This document shows positions 8,771 to 18,159 of a stretch of DNA of 64,000 bases, piece by piece. Within the stretch, counting starts at the first letter, position 1. Every line of letters starts with the position of its first letter. The stretch covers positions 248,001 to 312,000 of the forward strand of contig NZ_CP034464.1 in NCBI RefSeq assembly GCF_003955735.1, in the 5' to 3' direction. The notes beneath the pieces were generated by a model. It ran no database searches. It was not told the origin of the DNA and saw only the letters and a program-made list of their open reading frames with translations. Source of the DNA: Undibacterium parvum (lineage in GTDB: Bacteria; Pseudomonadota; Gammaproteobacteria; Burkholderiales; Burkholderiaceae_D). The position numbers and the translations under genes are program-made.

Positions 8771-11557
8771 TTAAATCAGTTGTGAGAGCATAGCTTTCGC
8801 TTTTTCAATTTGATCTGAGGTTCCGCCTTTCAACACCTCATCCAACAATTCACGGGCACCTTCCTTATCCCCAATTTCTTGATACGCTACGGCAAGATCT
8901 AATTTGGTCGCCATTTCAGCATTGTAAGAAGAGACATCATCATTCGTCGATACTGGAATATCAAGCTTCAAGTCATCAGAACCGAGATCTAGATTAATTC
9001 CGGACAAGTCAAACTCAAACGCAGATGGCGCCGAAGCTAACGCAGCGTCCGCATTATCAGTAGGCATAACAAGATCATGCTCAGCTTTCAGACCTGAGAA
9101 GTCCAAACTATTTTCAGTTGAACTCGACTCAAATGCCAAGTTGTTTTCATCTACCAACGACGCAGACTTGAACTCAGAGACCTCAGACTTTAGACTGCCA
9201 GCATTATCCTCAACAGTTGCGACCTTAACGTCAGCATCACTTGATCCAAAATCAAAGTCGATAACACCAAAATCGACAGAGCTCTCCTCAACAACCGACT
9301 TTTGAACAGCCACCTCAGACACCTCACTTAACATCGCAGGGGCAACATCAAGTTCATTTGTCGGCGCGATGTCCGGCATGTCCAAATCAAAATCCAGCGA
9401 ATCTATATCCAATATCGGCTCAAGATTACTATCCTTAGTACTTACAAATTCAGCATTTGGATGATTAGGATCCTCCGTTAAGCCAGACGCAGTATCAATG
9501 ATGCTAATTGAATCCAACATGTCTTGAGAAAGTGAATTACCCAGTAAAGATTCTGGATCTAGATCATCTTGTGGCTGAGTACTTGCACCTAGAGCAGCAG
9601 AACCGCCTGAGAAATCTGAATGTGACTTGCCTCCAGCGTATAAAGGGTTAGTCGGCTCTAAAGTGACCCCCATAGAAATAGCTTGAGCCCATTCATCGCC
9701 TTCACCACTCGTCATGCCATACAACTCACTAGCAAGACGCTCGAACGATCTTGGATCTTTACGACTAAAATAAATCTCAAGTAGCTTCACCCGCACAGCA
9801 TGACGCTCAGGCTGTGTGCGCAAAGCCTCTTTCAATATCTCTTCAGCTTGAGAATCTCGACCGTAGGCAATGTATACATCAGCCTCAGCAACCGGATCAA
9901 CTTCATTCGCATCCAACTGGCTCGCTGAAGGCGCAAAATTAGAATTAAAAACACTATTATTTGTATCTACGCTTTGACCACCGGTAGAACCAAACATCGA
10001 GTTCGCTTTCATACTCGAGCCAGTAAGAACGCTATCATCAAATTGTTGGGTTTTTTTATTGCGACGACTTGACCACAAACCAACGCCGCCCAACAAAGCC
10101 AAAACCACAGTACCAGGCAACAACCAATCACTCCAATTATCATACCAATTTGATTCTGGCGGCGGCGGCGGTGGTGGTGGTGCAACTTTCTTCTTGACAG
10201 GCGGTATTGGTGTCGCCACTGCGGATGCAGAAACGTCCGGCGCAGATGCGGCGCTTACTACGGCAGCAGGCGCAGGTGCCTGCACCTCAGGTTTAGACGC
10301 ACTAGTTGGAGCGACAACATTAGCAACTGCTTTCGCAGATGCTGCAGATTGCTTTTCTGCAAGATCCTTATTTTTCAGTTCTAGAATCTTCTGTAAATCA
10401 CCAACGTTTTTTTCCAACTCTTTGACCCGTGCATTTGCATCAGCAACGGCTCTATCTTTCGCAAGCTTATCCTCATCAACTGTGACTTTTCCTGTGGCAG
10501 TTTTTGACGAGGCAGTCGTCGTGGCTTTAGACAATTTCAATTTATCCAAAGACTCATTGCTAGCCGTTGGCACTTCCTTCACTTTAGCAGTAATAGAGCC
10601 GCTAACACTTTGTTTGCTCTCAACTGTTTTCTGCGCCGGTGCATCAGCCACCTGCCCAGCCAATTTATTTCTATATGAAGTAAAATCAGCGGCATGTGCC
10701 ATCACCACAGAACGAGACTCACTTCCACTATTTGATCGAACCTCACTCGCGTCGGGAATAGATAAAATCTGCCCCGACTTCAAGCGATTCATGTTATTTC
10801 CAGAAAACGCCTGAGGGTTTGCTTTATACAAACCTACCAGCATTTGATCCAAGGAAACACCATCGCCTCGGTGTGCCTCAGCGATTTTACCAAGAGTATC
10901 TCCCCTCTTAACCTGATAGTCAGAAGTGGATCTTTCGTCCTTAACCGCAACGGATTTATCGACTGTCTTTTTTGGAGTAACAGTCGCGACTGATGGCGTT
11001 GCCTGAGTAGCCACTGAACTGGAGGCAGCTTGAGATTTGGATTGCGATGCAGTTTTTACAGATGCATTTTGTGATGTAACGCTTACGGGATTTGCAACTT
11101 GGGCAGACTGGCTACTTCTAAGCTCTGCTGGATCAAGAAGAAACGTATACTCACGTAATAATTTTCCATTATTGGAATTCATCTCAAGCAACAAATCAAC
11201 AAATGGTTCATTCATGGCCTGTGTTGACGATAGGCGGATCACATACCCTGCACCTCGAGATTCAACAGCAAAGCGCAACGACAGTAATGCCGGATTAAAA
11301 TCTATGCTTGACTGCCTAAACGCTTCCGCCGAAGCCAACTTGGGCACCAAGGAACTGATTTCATCCTTATCGGGAGAGGTGAGCTCAATTTCAGCCCTTA
11401 AAGGCTGCCCCAAAGCTGAAAGCACAGTCAGCTTCCCAAGACCTGTGGCATTGGAGTCAGAAAACAATAAAAATGTCGAGGCTACCGCCGCACTCAACAC
11501 TTTACGGCCTAGTGAACTCATTGGTAAACGTTTATCGTTATGCATTTTATAGGACAT
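8771..11557 (-). CDS. fimV: FimV/HubP-type polar landmark protein
   Basis: FimV-type proteins are inner-membrane peptidoglycan-binding hubs that position type IV pilus and twitching components at the pole. From the N-terminus it shows a signal segment (V-L-S-A-A-V-A-S-T-F-L-L-F), the conserved G-L-G-K-L-T-V-L-S-A-L-G-Q-P-L-R-A-E-I-E-L domain, a LysM domain (Y-Q-V-K-R-G-D-T-L-G-K-I-A), a coiled coil, a proline run and a transmembrane segment (P-G-T-V-V-L-A-L-L-G-G-V-G-L-W). A long acidic cytoplasmic region ends in the FimV C-terminal TPR-like motif (L-D-L-A-V-A-Y-Q-E-I-G-D-K-E-G-A-R-E-L-L-D-E-V). The start is uncertain: ATGs at 11557, 11545 and 11521 are all possible and none has a strong ribosome site. 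Confidence 0.9.
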   Translation of the reverse strand: MSYKMHNDKRLPMSSLGRKVLSAAVASTFLLFSDSNATGLGKLTVLSALGQPLRAEIELTSPDKDEISSLVPKLASAEAFRQSSIDFNPALLSLRFAVESRGAGYVIRLSSTQAMNEPFVDLLLEMNSNNGKLLREYTFLLDPAELRSSQSAQVANPVSVTSQNASVKTASQSKSQAASSSVATQATPSVATVTPKKTVDKSVAVKDERSTSDYQVKRGDTLGKIAEAHRGDGVSLDQMLVGLYKANPQAFSGNNMNRLKSGQILSIPDASEVRSNSGSESRSVVMAHAADFTSYRNKLAGQVADAPAQKTVESKQSVSGSITAKVKEVPTASNESLDKLKLSKATTTASSKTATGKVTVDEDKLAKDRAVADANARVKELEKNVGDLQKILELKNKDLAEKQSAASAKAVANVVAPTSASKPEVQAPAPAAVVSAASAPDVSASAVATPIPPVKKKVAPPPPPPPPESNWYDNWSDWLLPGTVVLALLGGVGLWSSRRNKKTQQFDDSVLTGSSMKANSMFGSTGGQSVDTNNSVFNSNFAPSASQLDANEVDPVAEADVYIAYGRDSQAEEILKEALRTQPERHAVRVKLLEIYFSRKDPRSFERLASELYGMTSGEGDEWAQAISMGVTLEPTNPLYAGGKSHSDFSGGSAALGASTQPQDDLDPESLLGNSLSQDMLDSISIIDTASGLTEDPNHPNAEFVSTKDSNLEPILDIDSLDFDLDMPDIAPTNELDVAPAMLSEVSEVAVQKSVVEESSVDFGVIDFDFGSSDADVKVATVEDNAGSLKSEVSEFKSASLVDENNLAFESSSTENSLDFSGLKAEHDLVMPTDNADAALASAPSAFEFDLSGINLDLGSDDLKLDIPVSTNDDVSSYNAEMATKLDLAVAYQEIGDKEGARELLDEVLKGGTSDQIEKAKAMLSQLI

Positions 11558-11605
11558 TTTTTTTGATCTTTGGCAATTACAGTTAGCGAGAGCAGTTTTT
11601 GTCAA

Positions 11606-12047
11606 TCGCGTCTAATTGTTATCTTATTGTCTTAAGATAACATTACAGAGTTAGCCGCGCAAGCTTAACCCGATTTCCGCCCATGGTAAATAAATTAAGA
11701 AGGCAAACTATTTATTACATTAAAAATCGTTGTTGCAGTTTAACAATCTAAAAAAATGAGCCGAAATTCGGATTCAGAAATCAAATTGAAATAAAAAAGC
11801 TACTCATTCACGAATCGAACAACAAATTTGGCAATACGCAATTTGAGAGCCTACCTCTGCATAATAGCTGATCACCAATAATAAAGGCACAGAAGCAATC
11901 AAATACTTACAAAGCATTTACATTTTTCAAAAAATATAACCAAGAAAAAAATAAAGTGAATTGATCGAACATAAAAAATCTTCGTTTGGAAATCGCAAAT
12001 CAACAGCTGTCTGACAGAAAACTCAAAACTATGGGTCTCGCAAGTAA
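11606..12047. other. AT-rich gap between fimV and asd, no gene seen
   Basis: About 440 bp of strongly AT-rich sequence with stops in all frames. It should contain the fimV promoter near its left end; TTATTGTCTTAAGATAA, an imperfect palindrome near 11621-11639, is the only local symmetry I noticed. I see no RNA gene, repeat or short ORF I can support. Confidence 0.5.
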
Positions 12048-12080
12048 AAAGAGCCTATGAAAAATCTTTTCATTGGCTCT
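12044..12080 (-). terminator. Intrinsic terminator after asd
   Basis: An inverted repeat with arms around GAGCC-ATGAAAA and TTTTCAT-GGCTC, loop about 3 nt, is followed on the minus strand by a T-run. It lies about 35 bp after the asd stop, so it ends the leu-asd transcript. Confidence 0.8.
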
Positions 12081-12112
12081 ATTCATATTACATTTACTGC
12101 AAAATTACAAAT

Positions 12113-13240
12113 TTAATCCGCAATTAAAATTTTCAGCATGCGTCTCAATGGCTCCGCAGCGCCCCACAATAATTGATCGCCCACCGTAAATGCGGATAAA
12201 TACTCACCGCCCATCTGCATTTTCCTTAAACGCCCCACAGGAATAGTCAAACTACCAGTTACCGCAGCTGGCGTTAGGTATTGCATAGATGCTGCGCGCT
12301 CATTTGGCACGACTTTTACCCATTGATTATTTTGAGCAATCATATCGTTGATTTCATCCAGCGGAACATCGCGTTTCAACTTAATAGTCAAGGCCTGCGA
12401 GTGACAACGCATCGCACCAACTCGAACACACAAGCCGTCTACCGGAATCGCTGCTGTACCGAAGGCTTCACCTGTGCCAAGAATCTTATTGGTTTCAGCG
12501 CCAGCTTTCCATTCCTCTTTCGAAACGCCATTACCCAAATCTTTATCTATCCAGGGTATCAAATTTCCCGCCAATGGCGCGCCAAATTGTTTAATTTCAT
12601 CGGCAGCAAAGGAATGCTGCTTGGACAAAACTTTCCTATCAATTTCAAGGATAGCCGCTGCAGGATTGTCGAGTAAAGCTTTCACTTCTGCATGAATCGA
12701 ACCGAATTGCGTCAACAACTCTCGCATGTGTTGCGCACCACCACCAGACGCAGCCTGATAAGTCATGGATGACATCCAGTCAACCAGATTATGCTGAAAC
12801 AAGCCGCCAAGGCCCATTAGCATACAAGAAACCGTGCAATTGCCACCGATATAGTTTTTCACTCCGCGACTAAATCCAGACTTGATCACATCGAGATTTA
12901 CAGGATCGAGCACAATAATTGCGTCATCATCCATACGCAAGCTAGAAGCTGCATCGATCCAGTAGCCATTCCAGCCAGCCGCACGCAATTTAGGGAAAAT
13001 TTCCGTGGTGTATTCACCTCCTTGGCAGGTAATAATAATGTCGCACTTTTTTAATGCGTCGATATCATTTGCGTCTTTTAATGTTTTTTCATTCTTTGCC
13101 ATCGCAGGAGCTGCGCCACCTGTATTTGACGTCGAAAAAAACATAGGTTCGATATGGGCAAAATCACCCTCCTCCTGCATGCGTTGCATCAAGACCGAAC
13201 CCACCATTCCACGCCAACCTACCAAACCAACTAGTTTCAT
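12113..13240 (-). CDS. asd: Aspartate-semialdehyde dehydrogenase
   Basis: Asd reduces aspartyl phosphate to aspartate semialdehyde with NADPH, the branch point to lysine/DAP, threonine and methionine. Seen: [16 protein letters not shown] nucleotide-binding start, the catalytic Cys in [12 protein letters not shown], and the substrate-binding region R-V-G-A-M-R-C-H-S. The length (375) fits the Gram-negative type. Two ATGs are adjacent; I prefer the second (13238-13240) because AGGGA is then 6 bp away. It is downstream of leuB. Confidence 0.96.
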   Translation of the reverse strand: MKLVGLVGWRGMVGSVLMQRMQEEGDFAHIEPMFFSTSNTGGAAPAMAKNEKTLKDANDIDALKKCDIIITCQGGEYTTEIFPKLRAAGWNGYWIDAASSLRMDDDAIIVLDPVNLDVIKSGFSRGVKNYIGGNCTVSCMLMGLGGLFQHNLVDWMSSMTYQAASGGGAQHMRELLTQFGSIHAEVKALLDNPAAAILEIDRKVLSKQHSFAADEIKQFGAPLAGNLIPWIDKDLGNGVSKEEWKAGAETNKILGTGEAFGTAAIPVDGLCVRVGAMRCHSQALTIKLKRDVPLDEINDMIAQNNQWVKVVPNERAASMQYLTPAAVTGSLTIPVGRLRKMQMGGEYLSAFTVGDQLLWGAAEPLRRMLKILIAD

Positions 13241-13308
13241 CATCTTTCCCTAATAGTTACAAGAATACCTGCAATTTCACTACAAACTTATTTATACGGC
13301 AGTCCAAA

Positions 13309-14379
13309 TTACGACAAAGCCTGAACTACCGCAGCACCCATCTCAACCGTGCCGACTTTAGTCGTACCCGCTTCATAGATGTCTGGCGTACGCAATCCCT
13401 GCGCCAACACTTTTTTCACCGCATCTTCTATGCGATCAGCTTGCTCAGGTTTCCCTAAAGAAAAACGCAACATCATCGCTGCCGACAAAATGGTAGCCAA
13501 AGGATTAGCCACACCCTTACCTGCGATATCAGGAGCAGAACCATGCGATGGCTCATATAAACCCTTATTATTCGCGTCGAGCGAGGCCGATGGCAACATA
13601 CCGATAGACCCTGTCAACATCGCTGCAGCGTCAGACAAAATATCACCAAACATATTGCCAGTAACAATAACGTCAAATTTTTTCGGCGCACGCACCAACT
13701 GCATCGCTGCATTATCTACATACATGTGATCCAGAGCAACATCCGGATATTCTTTATGAACATCGATAACGACATCCTTCCAGAATTGGAAAGTTTCTAA
13801 AACATTGGCCTTGTCTACACTGGTTAGGCGTTTATCGCGTTTTTGCGCTGCCTGGAATGCAACGTGAGCGATGCGCCGTATTTCACCCTCGGCATAACGC
13901 ATGGTATCAAAGCCCTCACGTTGCCCCTTAAATGGGCCATCCGGGCAAATACGCACCCCACGCGGCTGCCCAAAATAGATATCACCTGTCAATTCACGAA
14001 TAATCAAGATATCCAAACCAGACACAACCTCAGGTTTCAAGGTGGAAGCACCAGCCAATTCTGGATATAAAATTGCTGGACGCAGGTTTGCAAAGAGATT
14101 TAGATTTTTACGCAGACCAAGAATCGCTTGCTCTGGGCGCAAAGACCGTTCCAGACTATCATATTTCCAATCCCCGACAGCCCCGAACAAGACTGCGTCA
14201 GCATCTTGGGCTAATTTTAACGTAGCCTCAGGCAAAGGGTGTCCCGACGCTTCATAGCCTGCACCGCCAACCGGCGCAGTTTCCATCTCAAAAGATTCGC
14301 CCAATGCATTTAATACTTTAACTGCTTGCGCTACGATTTCTGGACCTATCCCATCACCCGGCAATATTGCAATTTTCAT
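13309..14379 (-). CDS. leuB: 3-isopropylmalate dehydrogenase
   Basis: LeuB oxidatively decarboxylates 3-isopropylmalate in leucine synthesis, using NAD. The N-terminus [15 protein letters not shown], the substrate loop [23 protein letters not shown], and the signature [24 protein letters not shown] are all present. The length (356) is normal. It lies 26 bp after leuD and upstream of asd. Confidence 0.98.
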   Translation of the reverse strand: MKIAILPGDGIGPEIVAQAVKVLNALGESFEMETAPVGGAGYEASGHPLPEATLKLAQDADAVLFGAVGDWKYDSLERSLRPEQAILGLRKNLNLFANLRPAILYPELAGASTLKPEVVSGLDILIIRELTGDIYFGQPRGVRICPDGPFKGQREGFDTMRYAEGEIRRIAHVAFQAAQKRDKRLTSVDKANVLETFQFWKDVVIDVHKEYPDVALDHMYVDNAAMQLVRAPKKFDVIVTGNMFGDILSDAAAMLTGSIGMLPSASLDANNKGLYEPSHGSAPDIAGKGVANPLATILSAAMMLRFSLGKPEQADRIEDAVKKVLAQGLRTPDIYEAGTTKVGTVEMGAAVVQALS

Positions 14380-14405
14380 TTTATTTCAAATCCGTTTGAG
14401 TCAAA

Positions 14406-15053
14406 TTAAATAGTATTTATTAGCCAAGGTTGCGTTGTCACATGTCGCTCTTCGAAAGCACGAATTTTGTCAGCCTGACGCAATGTCAGTCCTATATCAT
14501 CCAAGCCATTCAACAGGCAATACTTGCGAAATGCATCAACATCAAATGGGTAAGAAGCGCTCGCATTGGAAGTCGTAACAACTTGATTCTCTAAATCAAC
14601 AATCAAGCGATAACCTGGAAAAGCCTTTACCTCATTGAACAAGTGATCGACAATCTGTTCAGACAAAACAATAGGCAGGACGCCATTTTTAAAACAATTA
14701 TTAAAGAAAATATCAGCGAAACTAGGCGCAACTACTGAGCGAAATCCATATTGTTCCAAGGCCCAAGGCGCGTGCTCGCGCGAGGAGCCGCAACCAAAAT
14801 TTTTACGCGTTAATAAAATCGAGCTGCCTTGATAACGCGCTTGATTCAGTACAAAGTCAGGATTCAAAGGACGCTGGCTATTGTCCATCCCAGGCTCACC
14901 ATGATCCAGGTAGCGCCACTCATCAAACAGATTCGGCCCAAACCCGCTACGCTTGATAGATTTCAAAAATTGCTTAGGTATGATGGCATCAGTATCCACA
15001 TTCGCCCTATCCATAGGAGCGACCAAGCCGTCGAGTACGGTAAATTTTTCCAT
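14406..15053 (-). CDS. leuD: 3-isopropylmalate dehydratase small subunit
   Basis: LeuD pairs with LeuC to isomerise 2- to 3-isopropylmalate. The ATG at 15051-15053 begins [30 protein letters not shown], the family start; an upstream extension of the frame overlaps the entericidin gene and is not coding. The motif [14 protein letters not shown] is intact. The protein is 215 residues. It follows the entericidin stop by 1 bp. Confidence 0.97.
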   Translation of the reverse strand: MEKFTVLDGLVAPMDRANVDTDAIIPKQFLKSIKRSGFGPNLFDEWRYLDHGEPGMDNSQRPLNPDFVLNQARYQGSSILLTRKNFGCGSSREHAPWALEQYGFRSVVAPSFADIFFNNCFKNGVLPIVLSEQIVDHLFNEVKAFPGYRLIVDLENQVVTTSNASASYPFDVDAFRKYCLLNGLDDIGLTLRQADKIRAFEERHVTTQPWLINTI

Positions 15054-15054
15054 T

Positions 15055-15177
15055 TTATTTCTTACCCGCACCTTCCAGCGATTCACCAACTTTTTTAACA
15101 TCTTGACCAAAACCGTGCACAGTATTGCAACCGGCCAAAACCATGACACAAAGGATGAGAGTAAATATTTTTTTCAT
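15055..15177 (-). CDS. Entericidin-like small lipoprotein
   Basis: A 40-residue ORF: a lysine start, a hydrophobic stretch and the lipobox V-L-A-G-C, then [15 protein letters not shown] and a basic end G-A-G-K-K. This matches the entericidin A/B family (C-N-T-x-x-G-x-G-x-D-x-x-x-x-G), small lipoproteins; in E. coli EcnA/EcnB form an antidote/toxin-like pair linked to stationary-phase lysis. It sits 17 bp after leuC and 1 bp before leuD, so it is co-transcribed with the leucine genes. Only one copy is present here. Confidence 0.88.
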   Translation of the reverse strand: MKKIFTLILCVMVLAGCNTVHGFGQDVKKVGESLEGAGKK

Positions 15178-15194
15178 TTTATTTTTCCGAAAAT

Positions 15195-16598
15195 TTAGCG
15201 TAAAGCACGGACATCAACAAAGTGACCGGCAATACCAGCTGCGGCGGCCATAGCAGGCGAAACAAGGTGAGTACGCCCACCCTGCCCTTGCCTACCTTCA
15301 AAATTACGATTCGAGGTAGATGCACAGCGCTCGCCGGGTTCAAGTCGATCGGCATTCATTGCCAGGCACATTGAGCATCCAGGTTCGCGCCATTCAAAAC
15401 CAGCATCGCGAAATATTTGATCCAAGCCTTCACGCTCAGCTTGATCCTTCACGAGCCCGGAGCCTGGAACCACCATTGCCAAGACCACATTGGAAGCACG
15501 AAACTTACCACGCACTACCGATGCAGCGGCGCGCAGATCCTCAATTCTGGAGTTGGTGCAAGAGCCAATAAACACCTTATCGATGCGTATATCTTCGATC
15601 GCCATATTGGGCTTCAGCTCCATATACGCCAAAGCTTTTTCCATGGCATCACGCTTGACCGCATCTTTTTCCAAGTCCGGATCTGGTACACGCCCATCTA
15701 CCGCCACCACCATTTCTGGCGAGGTACCCCATGTCACTTGAGGTTTAATCACGGCGGCATTGAGTGTTACCACCATATCAAATTTAGCACCGACATCTGT
15801 ATGCAAACTACGCCAACATTCAACTGCACGATCCCAATGAGGGCCAACTGGTGACAAGGGCCGCCCCTTTACGTAGTCTATTGTAGTCTGATCGACGGCG
15901 ATCATACCAGCGCGCGCACCCGCCTCGATTGCCATATTGCAGACCGTCATCCGTCCTTCCATCGATAAACTACGAATGGTCGAGCCAGCGAATTCAATTG
16001 CATAGCCGGTACCGCCAGCGGTACCGATTTTTCCAATAATTGCGAGCACCACGTCCTTGGCGGTAATGCCCAAAGGCATGAGCCCGTCGACCTGCACTAA
16101 CATAGATTTTGATTTTTTTGCGATCAGTGTTTGCGTCGCAAGAACATGCTCGACTTCTGAGGTGCCAATACCATGTGCCAGACAGCCGAATGCACCATGG
16201 GTGGAAGTATGAGAGTCACCACACACCACGGTCATACCCGGCAAGGTTGCGCCCTGCTCAGGCCCAATAACATGAACAATGCCCTGCCGCTTGTCATTCA
16301 TGCCGAAATAGGTCAGACCATATTGTTTAGCATTGGCATCAAGCGTTTCCACCTGCAAACGAGACGTTGGATCATCGATACCTCTGGCGCGGTCTGTCGT
16401 TGGCACATTATGATCGGCCACGACTAGGTTTGCAGACAACCGCCAAGGTTGACGTCCAGCCAATCGCAAACCATCGAAAGCTTGCGGGCTGGTAACTTCA
16501 TGCAGCAAATGGCGATCGATATACAGAATGGCAGTGCCATCCTGATCCTCGTGAACTACATGGGATTCCCAAAGTTTGTCGTACAGCGTCTTAAGCAT
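15195..16598 (-). CDS. leuC: 3-isopropylmalate dehydratase large subunit
   Basis: LeuC is the [4Fe-4S] aconitase-family large subunit of isopropylmalate isomerase. Seen: [11 protein letters not shown] at the start, [15 protein letters not shown], the cluster cysteine in [13 protein letters not shown] and the pair in [10 protein letters not shown]. The length (467) is typical. It is first in the leuC-entericidin-leuD-leuB-asd run; its promoter should lie in the 229-bp gap to aroC, which is A-rich and otherwise empty. Confidence 0.98.
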   Translation of the reverse strand: MLKTLYDKLWESHVVHEDQDGTAILYIDRHLLHEVTSPQAFDGLRLAGRQPWRLSANLVVADHNVPTTDRARGIDDPTSRLQVETLDANAKQYGLTYFGMNDKRQGIVHVIGPEQGATLPGMTVVCGDSHTSTHGAFGCLAHGIGTSEVEHVLATQTLIAKKSKSMLVQVDGLMPLGITAKDVVLAIIGKIGTAGGTGYAIEFAGSTIRSLSMEGRMTVCNMAIEAGARAGMIAVDQTTIDYVKGRPLSPVGPHWDRAVECWRSLHTDVGAKFDMVVTLNAAVIKPQVTWGTSPEMVVAVDGRVPDPDLEKDAVKRDAMEKALAYMELKPNMAIEDIRIDKVFIGSCTNSRIEDLRAAASVVRGKFRASNVVLAMVVPGSGLVKDQAEREGLDQIFRDAGFEWREPGCSMCLAMNADRLEPGERCASTSNRNFEGRQGQGGRTHLVSPAMAAAAGIAGHFVDVRALR

Positions 16599-16827
16599 GA
16601 TCTGATGTCTAAAATGGAGTAAATCGTTGAGCGTAAATTTCGTTTAGCTCTTGATTATGCCACAATTGTGCGATGCAAAACCGCACAAACGCATCAAATT
16701 AAAGAAGAAGCAGCGCAATATAAAAACCCAAAAAAAGCAACAAATGCAAAATTTTCCTTTGAAAATTAAGACCAAATACTGCATTTTCCGGTTTATATTC
16801 CGCGACACCCAGACACGACAGCTACTA

Positions 16828-17910
16828 CTATTGCGAGGACTTAACATCCCCGCATTGCGCACGATGGCGCAACGCGTGATCCATTAATACTAACGCTAAC
16901 ATTGCTTCAGCGATAGGTGTAGCACGAATACCGACACAGGGATCATGACGACCAAAGGTCTCGACCACAACTGGATTTCCTTCTTTATCAATTGAGCGAC
17001 GAGGTGTTCGTATCGAGGAAGTTGGTTTTATTGCGATCGAAACAGTAATATCTTGCCCGCTAGAAATCCCTCCCAAAATGCCGCCAGAGTTATTCCCAAC
17101 AAAACCATCCGGCGTTAACTCATCACCATGCTCAGAGCCACGCTGCGCGATGGACTTGAATCCAGCGCCGATCTCAACTCCTTTAACCGCATTAATCCCC
17201 ATCATGGCATAGGCAATTTCAGCGTCCAGCTTATCGTAAATTGGCTCACCTAAGCCAACAGGCACATTTCTCGCGACAACATCAATGCGCGCACCAATAG
17301 AGTCACCGTCTTTACGCAGTGCATCCATATACTCTTCCAGCTGAGTAATGAGTATCGTATCCTCGGTGGCTGCAAAAAAAGGATTTTGTGCGACGAAGTC
17401 CCAAGATTCAAAAGGAATTTGGATTTCACCTAACTGGCTCATGCATCCATTAAAAACCGTACCGTACTGCTGAAATAACCATTTTTTTGCTATCGCAGCG
17501 GCACCGACAACGGGAGCAGTCAAGCGCGCCGAAGAGCGCCCACCACCACGTGGATCCCGAATGCCGTATTTGTGCCAATAGGTATAATCGGCATGCCCAG
17601 GACGAAAGGTCTCGGTTATATTGCCATAATCCTTACTACGCTGATCCTCATTTCGGATGAGCAAGGCAATCGGTGTGCCTGTGGTTTTTCCTTGATAGAC
17701 ACCGGATAAAATTTCTACCGTATCTGATTCTTGTCTTTGCGTGACATGACGCGAAGTGCCAGGTTTGCGCCGATCTAAATCGGGCTGAATATCAGACTCG
17801 GATAATTCCAAGCCTGGTGGGCAACCATCAATCACGCATCCTATCGCTGGACCGTGAGATTCGCCAAAGGTTGTTACTGAAAACAAGTTTCCAAAAGTAT
17901 TACCAGACAT
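16828..17910 (-). CDS. aroC: Chorismate synthase
   Basis: AroC converts EPSP to chorismate with reduced FMN, the last shikimate-pathway step. Family motifs: [26 protein letters not shown] at the start, [14 protein letters not shown], and [12 protein letters not shown] near residue 280. The 360-residue length is normal. It is monocistronic by spacing and divergent from the following signalling gene. Confidence 0.98.
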   Translation of the reverse strand: MSGNTFGNLFSVTTFGESHGPAIGCVIDGCPPGLELSESDIQPDLDRRKPGTSRHVTQRQESDTVEILSGVYQGKTTGTPIALLIRNEDQRSKDYGNITETFRPGHADYTYWHKYGIRDPRGGGRSSARLTAPVVGAAAIAKKWLFQQYGTVFNGCMSQLGEIQIPFESWDFVAQNPFFAATEDTILITQLEEYMDALRKDGDSIGARIDVVARNVPVGLGEPIYDKLDAEIAYAMMGINAVKGVEIGAGFKSIAQRGSEHGDELTPDGFVGNNSGGILGGISSGQDITVSIAIKPTSSIRTPRRSIDKEGNPVVVETFGRHDPCVGIRATPIAEAMLALVLMDHALRHRAQCGDVKSSQ

Positions 17911-18159
17911 AATATTTACAATATAAAATTCAGGAATACGCTCATTTTAACAGCGATAAGGCAGCACAAAACTCGATCAAGCACAGCTTATCAACGGTTT
18001 CCACGAAATATGTCTTAAAACTAGCGTGTTGACGACTTAAATAATGATTTTAAGCACATTCTTGTTTTATACTCCATACTGAGACTAGTTGCAGAGCCCT
18101 TCTGATCTGCCAACAGTGCCACCTAAAAAGATAAATACATTCTTGGAGTAGTACATCAG

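Noticed and set aside
10059..10814. 251-codon plus-strand frame inside fimV
   Set aside because: It is the antisense of the Ala/Pro/Lys-rich part of fimV. It encodes poly-Gly and low-complexity sequence with no ribosome site or domain, and fimV itself is clearly coding.
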